Shown here: positions 58,559 to 64,000 of the stretch, piece by piece
How the letters are laid out: each line of letters begins with the position of its first letter
Numbering within the stretch: position 1 is the stretch's first letter
Assembly (NCBI RefSeq): GCF_002887735.1
Contig: NZ_PKQP01000004.1
Coordinates: 124,001-188,000 of the forward strand
From: Stenotrophomonas bentonitica
GTDB lineage: Bacteria; Pseudomonadota; Gammaproteobacteria; Xanthomonadales; Xanthomonadaceae
DNA length: 64,000 nt
Reading direction: 5' to 3'
Program-made: the position numbers and the translations under genes
Notes under the pieces: generated by a model
The model's input: the letters and a program-made list of their open reading frames with translations, nothing else
What the model was told of the DNA's origin: nothing
Database searches by the model: none

Positions 58559-58894
58559 TCACCCGCAGTTGGCGCGCACGATCCTGTTCTGCGCGTCCAC
58601 TTCGATGCTGAGCCGGTCTTCGCGGAAATCCATCGTCATCGCCATGCCCGGCTTGAGCACGCGGGCGTTGCGCGCACCGCTGTCCTTCACCGCTTTCTGG
58701 ATCACCGCCTCGGTGGCGGTCTGCCCGGTCAGGCCGGTGAGTTTTTCCGGGTCGCATTGGGAGGCGCTGCCGGCCAACGCGGGTGGCGCGGTGGAGGTGG
58801 GGCTGTCAGCCGGCGTCGCCGCCGTCTTGCCGGGATGGCTGCACGCGGCCAGCGGCAGGGCGCAGCCCAGGGCGAACAGAAGGTTCAGACGCAT
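58559..58894 (-). CDS. I78-family peptidase inhibitor lipoprotein (3 of 3)
   Basis: The 111-residue protein has a lipoprotein leader (ALGCALPLAACSH), a Thr/Pro/Ala spacer and a good I78 domain: QCDPEKLTGLTGQTATEAV, RVLKPGMAMTMDFREDRLSIEVD, then IVRANCG. It resembles copy 1 more than copy 2. Nothing in the sequence ties it to the BlaI/M56 pair beside it. Confidence 0.85.
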   Translation of the reverse strand: MRLNLLFALGCALPLAACSHPGKTAATPADSPTSTAPPALAGSASQCDPEKLTGLTGQTATEAVIQKAVKDSGARNARVLKPGMAMTMDFREDRLSIEVDAQNRIVRANCG

Positions 58895-58942
58895 GTGGTG
58901 GTCCTCCCACGGTAAGGACCCGCAGTGTCCGTGGGCCGGCCT

Positions 58943-60049
58943 TTACACCGCGTCAATGGCCTGCAGCGCCAACGTCTCCCGGTCACGCTGTTCCTCGGCC
59001 ACCAGCCGTCGCATCAATAGCGCCAGGGTCACCACGTCCTGGTGGTTGTGCTCGGCCACGCGGCGCAGGTTCACCGCGCTGCCCCCGCGCAGGTAGTTCA
59101 ACCACGCCGCCGGGGCTTCCGAGCCGGGCAGGTCGTCTTCGCGCACGATCTGCAGCAGCTGACGTTCGATCGTGGCCAGCCGGCAGTTTTCCCAGGTACC
59201 GCGATAGCGGCGGCGGGTCGGGAACAGCAGGTCGACGTGATCCAGCGGGGTGATCGGGCAGCGCTGCCGCGCCAAACGGTAGCGGGTCTTGAGCAGCGGG
59301 GCGTCGTAGCAGCGGCCGTTGTAGCTGGAGAACACCGTGGTTGGCCGCAGCCACCCGGCGAACTCGCGCAGCATCGCGGTTTCGGCGGCCATCGTGGTCA
59401 TCAGCAGCTGGCGGATGCGCAGGCCATCGCCGCGTTCGGGATGGGCGTGCCAGTCCGCGGCGCCGATCATGAAGGCGCGGGTGCCGGTACCGCCGGCCAG
59501 GCCAGTGGTTTCGGTATCGAAGAACAGCAGGTCCTGTGGCTGCACCTGTTCGCCCTCGCGCTTGGCGAAGGCGAGCGACAAGGGCTCGGTGGGAATGGCC
59601 TGCGCGACGAACGACTCGATCAGGAACAGGCCCGGCGCGATTTCCTCGCCCGGTACATGGCGGTCCTTGGCGTTCTCGCGCGGGTGGGCGGTGCTGAGGC
59701 TCCGCTCGCGCAGGCCGAGCAGCCGGCGCAGGCCACCGATCTCGGGCTTGCGCAGCGCGGGCGCCGGGAGGGCAGGCGCTGCCGGTGCGGTATCGCGTGC
59801 GGCCTCACCGGTGGGCTTGTGTCGGATTTCCTGCTCCACCCAGCCGAACACGGAGGCGGGCGCGGGCGTGCGCGCACGGGCGTCGTTGGCGGCGGCCGGG
59901 AGGGGCGCGGGGGCGGCGACGCCGGTAGCGATGGTGTCACCCGCATCGGATCGGCCCGCAGTGGCGATGGACGGATCACGGGCCGGCGCCGGCGTTGCAT
60001 CACCGGCCTGCCGGCGCAGCAGGCGCAGCTTGTCCAGGCTCAGGCTCAC
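58943..60049 (-). CDS. mrfB: RNase H-like exonuclease (YprB/MrfB-like)
   Basis: The 368-residue protein has a low-complexity Ala/Pro/Thr-rich N-terminal part (about residues 15-100) and a C-terminal RNase H-fold exonuclease domain. DLLFFDTETTGLAGG carries the first acidic pair, SSYNGRCYDAPLL the second, and AEHNHQDVVTLALLM the last Asp. The GTG start at 60049 overlaps the stop of the upstream helicase gene as GTGA. In Bacillus the same pair, MrfA-MrfB, removes mitomycin C adducts. Confidence 0.83.
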   Translation of the reverse strand: MSLSLDKLRLLRRQAGDATPAPARDPSIATAGRSDAGDTIATGVAAPAPLPAAANDARARTPAPASVFGWVEQEIRHKPTGEAARDTAPAAPALPAPALRKPEIGGLRRLLGLRERSLSTAHPRENAKDRHVPGEEIAPGLFLIESFVAQAIPTEPLSLAFAKREGEQVQPQDLLFFDTETTGLAGGTGTRAFMIGAADWHAHPERGDGLRIRQLLMTTMAAETAMLREFAGWLRPTTVFSSYNGRCYDAPLLKTRYRLARQRCPITPLDHVDLLFPTRRRYRGTWENCRLATIERQLLQIVREDDLPGSEAPAAWLNYLRGGSAVNLRRVAEHNHQDVVTLALLMRRLVAEEQRDRETLALQAIDAV

Positions 60050-62526
60050 GGGGCGACCATCTCGGCGCTCTGGCGCTCACGCTCGGCGGCAGACGGCAAC
60101 GCCGCGCTGTCGAACAGCGCCAGCACCTTCAGGGCCAGTGCCTTGGGCGTGGTGGCATCGTCTTCCTGGCCGGCCAGGACCGGCCCCACGCAGGCGGGGC
60201 AGCCGGCCTTGCAGTCGCAGCCCTGCACCAGCTCGCGCGCGCGCAGCAGCAGCTCGGCCTGGCGCAGCCACAGCGGCTCGCTCAGGCCCACACCGCCGGG
60301 GAAGTTGTCGTACAGATACACCGTCGGCACGAACTGCTGCTGCAGCTCGATCGCGCTGGCATCGAACTCGGCGCCCCGCAGCTGCCCGCGGCCACTCTGG
60401 TCGGCCACCGCGAACCACGCGCCATCGCCATTGCCAACCGCCTTCTGCAGGTCGCGCGCATCGGCCATCACCGCCACCGTGGCGACGATGTGCAGCGCAT
60501 ACGCCGCGCCGAGGAAGCCGTCCAGCGCTTCCTGCTTGCTGTCGAACGCGGTCAGCAGCAGCGCCTGCGGCAACTGCCACCACACCGCCGTGGTGTGCAG
60601 CTCCTGGTCGGGCAGGTTGACCGGGCCGTAGCCGATGTTTTCATGGGTGTAGTAGCGGATCTTCTTGTAGCCGGCCACGCGGCGCACCACGTGCACTTCG
60701 CCGTGGTGCGAATCGCCGCGCCCGGCAATGCAGCCATCGAAGCGGTCCAGCACCTTGAGCTTGGTGAAGTCGATGCTGTCGGTGTAGTAGTCCACGTGGG
60801 TACGCGTGACATAGGCCTTGCGGCCTTCCCAGTCCAGCCGCTCCACCTGGTAGGGCGTGGACTGCACCATGTGGATGGCACCTTCGTACAGCGTCAGCGC
60901 GGCGGCGGAGTAATCCACCTCGGCGATGATCTGCTGCTTGCCGTCGCTGCGGTCCACCACCACGAAGTTGCCGTCGGCGACCGAGCGCAGGCTGACCGCG
61001 TTGGCCGGGTAGCTGTCGGCGATCCACTCCCAGCGGTCGCCCTCGCGATGCACGACCTCGGTCTCGGCCAGCGCTTCGAGGAAGACCAGCGGGTCGATCG
61101 GCCCGAACGGATCGCCGGCCAGGAAGGGCAGCTCGAAGGCGGCGCAGCGGATGTGGTCGAACAGGATCAGCGGCTGGTCCGGTGCGATGCGCGCATGCTC
61201 GGGCGAGGCCTCGGCGAAGAAGTCCGGATGCCGCACCACGTACTGGTCCAGCGGCTGCGAGCTGGCCACCATCACCCCCAGCGCGGGCTGCTGGCGACGA
61301 CCGGCGCGGCCGAAGCGCTGCCAGGTCGCGGCGACGCTGCCCGGGTAGCCGTTGAGGATGACCACGTCCAGGCTGCCGATATCCACGCCCAGTTCCAGCG
61401 CCGAGGTGCTGACGATGCCGTCGATGTGCCCGGCACGCATCGCCCGCTCGGTTTCGCGCCGCTCGGTGGGCAGGTAGCCGCCGCGGTAGGCGCGGATGCG
61501 GGCCGGCTTGCGCGGGTCGTGGTCGAAGATGTCCTTGAGGTACTTGGTCAGCACTTCGACCATCAACCGACTCTGCGCGAAGATCAGCGTCTTCAGGCCG
61601 GATTTGATCGCTATGCGGGCAATGCGGTTGCTCTGCGAGCGGGCGGACGCACGCAGGCCGAGATCGGCGTTGACCACGGGCGGATTCCACAGCAGCACGT
61701 GCTTGGGCCCGCTGGGCGCACCGGATTCGGTGATCGCGGTGACCGGCGCTTCGATCAATGCCTCGGCATGCGCCTGTGGGTTGCCGATGGTGGCCGAGCA
61801 CAGGATGAACTGCGGCTCCACCCCGTAGAACGCGCAGATTCGCTTGAGCCGGCGCAGCACGTTGGTAACGTGGCTGCCGAACACGCCGCGGTAGGTGTGC
61901 ACCTCATCAATCACCACATAGCGCAGGTTCTCGAAGAACTGCGCCCACTTGGTGTGATGCGGCAGGATCGCTTGGTGCAGCATGTCCGGGTTGGAGACCA
62001 CGATGTCGCCGTGCAGGCGGATCGCCTGGCGCGCATCGCCTGGCGTATCGCCATCGAAGGTGAAGGCTTTCACGCCCAGGTCGCCGGCGCGGTTGAGCTC
62101 CAGCAGCTCGGCCACCTGGTCCTGGGCCAGCGCCTTGGTCGGGAACAGGTACAGCGCCTTGGCCTTGCCCTGCATCGCCGCGCTGACCACGGGCAGGGTG
62201 TAGCACAGCGACTTGCCGCTGGCGGTGGGGGTGACGATGGCCACGTGCTCGCCGCGCTGGCTGGCCTCCCAGGCCTGCGCCTGGTGGCTGTAAAGCTGCT
62301 CGATGCCGCGCGCCTTCAGCGCATTGACCAGCGCGGCGGGCACATCGGCCGGGATCGGCGCGTACTGGCCCTCGCGGGCGGGAATCGTGAAGCTGCCGGT
62401 GATGCGGTCGTTGTAGCGGCGCTGCAGGCGTGCGGTCAGCAGCGCACCATCGCGCGAGGGCAGCCCATCGGTGGTGGCGAGGCGGCGTTCGGCGTCCTCG
62501 GTCCGCTTGGCGAGTTCGTAAGCCAT
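60046..62526 (-). CDS. mrfA: DEAD/DEAH helicase with DUF1998 (YprA/MrfA-like)
   Basis: The 826-residue protein is a superfamily 2 helicase. Motifs are TPTASGKSLCY (I), VVSNPDMLH (Ib), VIDEVHTYRG (II), ILCSATIGN (III), STSALELGVDIGSLD (V) and QRFGRAGRR (VI). The C-terminal DUF1998 region ends with a four-cysteine zinc site, CDCKAGCPAC. This domain layout is that of YprA/MrfA and Hrq1-type helicases. The ATG at 62526 aligns with the family; six codons upstream are open. It is coupled to the exonuclease gene, so the two proteins should act together in DNA repair. Confidence 0.88.
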   Translation of the reverse strand: MAYELAKRTEDAERRLATTDGLPSRDGALLTARLQRRYNDRITGSFTIPAREGQYAPIPADVPAALVNALKARGIEQLYSHQAQAWEASQRGEHVAIVTPTASGKSLCYTLPVVSAAMQGKAKALYLFPTKALAQDQVAELLELNRAGDLGVKAFTFDGDTPGDARQAIRLHGDIVVSNPDMLHQAILPHHTKWAQFFENLRYVVIDEVHTYRGVFGSHVTNVLRRLKRICAFYGVEPQFILCSATIGNPQAHAEALIEAPVTAITESGAPSGPKHVLLWNPPVVNADLGLRASARSQSNRIARIAIKSGLKTLIFAQSRLMVEVLTKYLKDIFDHDPRKPARIRAYRGGYLPTERRETERAMRAGHIDGIVSTSALELGVDIGSLDVVILNGYPGSVAATWQRFGRAGRRQQPALGVMVASSQPLDQYVVRHPDFFAEASPEHARIAPDQPLILFDHIRCAAFELPFLAGDPFGPIDPLVFLEALAETEVVHREGDRWEWIADSYPANAVSLRSVADGNFVVVDRSDGKQQIIAEVDYSAAALTLYEGAIHMVQSTPYQVERLDWEGRKAYVTRTHVDYYTDSIDFTKLKVLDRFDGCIAGRGDSHHGEVHVVRRVAGYKKIRYYTHENIGYGPVNLPDQELHTTAVWWQLPQALLLTAFDSKQEALDGFLGAAYALHIVATVAVMADARDLQKAVGNGDGAWFAVADQSGRGQLRGAEFDASAIELQQQFVPTVYLYDNFPGGVGLSEPLWLRQAELLLRARELVQGCDCKAGCPACVGPVLAGQEDDATTPKALALKVLALFDSAALPSAAERERQSAEMVAP

Positions 62527-62574
62527 GGTCACAACGGTCTGCAAAGGACGCTATGGAAACATGACCGCGTCTCA

Positions 62575-62587
62575 ATGTCTGAGACAT
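62575..62587. promoter_or_regulatory. Palindrome upstream of mrfA
   Basis: ATGTCT-G-AGACAT is a perfect 6+6 dyad 49 bp before the mrfA start. It is placed to act as an operator for the repair genes, and is not a LexA box of the usual xanthomonad type. Confidence 0.35.
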
Positions 62588-62697
62588 CGCGATGCGGGCC
62601 GGTGAATGGTTCAGTGCCCGCCGCGCCGGCCGGACAGGTGCCATCAACGAAATCTGACGCCGGCCTCCGTATGCTTTGAGGCCAGCCCGCAACCAAC

Positions 62698-63180
62698 ATG
62701 GATGGAGTCGCTGTGGCATTACGTGGAGAGCAAGGTGCAGCGTTGCTGGCCGGCCTGGTGCTGGCCGCTGCCGTGCAGGCACAGCAGGTGGCGCCACCCG
62801 ACCCCGTGGAGCCGCCGCCTGCGCCGACGCAGGGGGATGTCACCACGCTGGGCGAGGTGCGTGCGCTCAAGCCCGACGACGAGCCGCTGGATCTGTACCG
62901 CTTCAAGAATCCGGTGCAGGTTCAGCCGAACCGGTTCAGCCGCACCTGGAGCGAACCCCCCTCGCCCGAGCAGGTCAGCATGAGCGGTGGCTATCTGATG
63001 ATGGGCATCAACAAGGGGCTGGCCGCCGCGGCGCAGGGTGTGAACAAGCTCACCGGCGGACCCGACCAGATCCAGTCCGCGACCGCCCGCCCACCGCCGG
63101 AGTTGACCGACGACGAGCAGCGCCGGGCACAGCAGGTGTGTGTGCAGCAGGGGGGATGCCCGGCGCCGCCGGCGCGCTGA
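62698..63180 (+). CDS. Hypothetical secreted protein
   Basis: The 160-residue protein has a signal peptide (hydrophobic GAALLAGLVLAAAVQAQQ) and a Pro-rich early part, followed by RFKNPVQVQPNRFSRTWSEP and GGYLMMGINKGLAAAAQGVNKL. Two cysteines are near the end. No known domain is seen. The ATG at 62698 is taken; a GTG at 62713 is an alternative. Confidence 0.6.
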   Translation: MDGVAVALRGEQGAALLAGLVLAAAVQAQQVAPPDPVEPPPAPTQGDVTTLGEVRALKPDDEPLDLYRFKNPVQVQPNRFSRTWSEPPSPEQVSMSGGYLMMGINKGLAAAAQGVNKLTGGPDQIQSATARPPPELTDDEQRRAQQVCVQQGGCPAPPAR

Positions 63181-63210
63181 TCTGGCAGGACAGCATCGCT
63201 CCGGCGCGCG

Positions 63211-64000
63211 TCAAGCGGGCCTCGCTCCCCGCCGCCGCTCCATCCACCACAGCAGCCCGGCCGCCAGCACGAAGGCGAGCAGCCATGGCCAACGCGGTCC
63301 TGGCGTTTCGATCACGCCGGCCGACGTTGCCGCGGTGCCCACGGCCAGACGCTGTGCGGTGGCCTCACGCAGCTGTTGGCGATGCAGCGATCGCGCAGCG
63401 GCCGGATCGAACACGTAGAACGCGTGGCGGCTCTCACCCTGCTGCAGCTGATGCCAGCCGGCCTGCGTCGGCCAGTAGCCGGCGCAGCGTTCCGCGCCGC
63501 TGGCCGGATCGATGCGCAGCGCAATGCGCGCGCCATCCGGTGCGCGCACCTGTGCAGGTTCCCGCAGCTGGCACAGCGCTACGCGCTCGCCGGCCCACGG
63601 GGTATCGGAGTCGACGCGTGGAGCATCTGCGGCGGGAAGTGGGCGCGCCACGCGGGCCAGTACGCCGCTCCACAGCTCGGCGTGGCGATCGTCGCGACCG
63701 GCCAGCACCAGTCGATAGCTGTCGGTGACCGGCAGCAGCGCAACACGGCCCCGGCCCAGCGGGCGATAGCCGCCGATCGCATTGCCCTTGTCATCGTGCA
63801 GCAGCGGTGTCGCGTCGTTGACCGTCACACCCAGCCGCTCCAGCACCGGCAGCGCAGCCTGGTGCGAGGCCGTGTCGGCTTCGTCGATGTAGGTGGTGGT
63901 GTCCGACGCGGGCCGCTGGGGACCACGGCGTGCCTGCAGCAACGCGGCATCGGCGTCGGCCGGCAGTGTCAGCGGGGCGGCCTGGTTGTTGCCGCTGATG
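63211..64000 (-). CDS. C-terminal part of a membrane protein (cut by window end)
   Basis: The frame is open from 64000 to the stop at 63211, so about 262 residues of a longer gene are present. The fragment contains YRPLGRGRVALLPVTDSYRL and AELWSGVLARVARPL, a pattern seen in large membrane proteins with a glutamine-amidotransferase-like domain near MoxR/BatA operons. A single helix (PRWPWLLAFVLAAGLLWWM) lies near the C-terminus with a basic tail. The family guess is moderate; the start is outside the window. Confidence 0.6.
   Translation of the reverse strand, partial: ISGNNQAAPLTLPADADAALLQARRGPQRPASDTTTYIDEADTASHQAALPVLERLGVTVNDATPLLHDDKGNAIGGYRPLGRGRVALLPVTDSYRLVLAGRDDRHAELWSGVLARVARPLPAADAPRVDSDTPWAGERVALCQLREPAQVRAPDGARIALRIDPASGAERCAGYWPTQAGWHQLQQGESRHAFYVFDPAAARSLHRQQLREATAQRLAVGTAATSAGVIETPGPRWPWLLAFVLAAGLLWWMERRRGARPA

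Noticed and set aside
59995-62679. 894-codon plus-strand frame opposite the helicase and exonuclease genes
   Set aside because: It is a shadow of mrfA/mrfB with no motif, signal or ribosome site.

Overview
The window is high-GC, gene-dense DNA from a Xanthomonadaceae bacterium, most likely Stenotrophomonas. The evidence is the many GTAG-type palindromes between genes (GTAGAGCCGACCGTTGGTCGGCT and GTAGTGCCGGCC relatives), which match the SMAG repeats described in S. maltophilia, together with Xanthomonas-type gene families and neighbourhoods. I saw no rRNA, tRNA, CRISPR array, insertion sequence or phage. Genes fill almost all of the sequence.

Region 1 (about 0.8-15.1 kb) is a pectin and uronate utilisation island. 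Three leftward esterase genes (SGNH acetylesterase, type B carboxylesterase, alpha/beta hydrolase) diverge from a rightward block: a fumarylacetoacetate-hydrolase-fold enzyme, a three-part TRAP transporter, a family 10 pectate lyase, a GH43 arabinosidase or xylosidase, a LacI regulator, kduI, kduD, and an acetylesterase fused to a cupin. An identical 18-bp dyad lies at the divergent promoter and again before kduI, and is the probable LacI operator. Pectin would be de-esterified and cut outside or in the periplasm, uronates imported by TRAP, and 5-keto-4-deoxyuronate converted by KduI and KduD to 2-keto-3-deoxygluconate. The kinase and aldolase that finish the route are not in the window.

Region 2 (15-31 kb) is mixed housekeeping and envelope genes: a DUF2442-DUF4375 protein, phenylalanine hydroxylase with a divergent Lrp-type regulator, a patatin lipoprotein, a TonB-dependent receptor, a class A acid phosphatase, an ABC ATPase, a DesA-type desaturase, an EF-hand protein, mutM, an ECF sigma factor with its Ser/Thr kinase, and opgD.

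Region 3 (31-47 kb) holds tdk, a Sel1-like protein, rep, a GNAT acetyltransferase, yceH, an e(P4)-type phosphatase, pyrF, a lipoprotein with plsB, a DUF465 protein, ttcA, rdgC, a YgjP-type peptidase and a two-domain methylglyoxal synthase.

Region 4 (46-64 kb) has gltD and gltB, three separate I78-type inhibitor lipoproteins, topoisomerase IB, a dehydrogenase with a histone-like tail, a BlaI/M56 signalling pair next to a wrecked beta-lactamase-family gene, a probable mrfA-mrfB DNA repair pair, and a membrane protein gene cut by the window end.

The points most worth a second look are the shared operator and acetylesterase-cupin fusion of the pectin island, the DATS-for-DAED sigma factor with its kinase, the decayed bla locus that still has its BlaI operators, and the cluster of I78 inhibitors.
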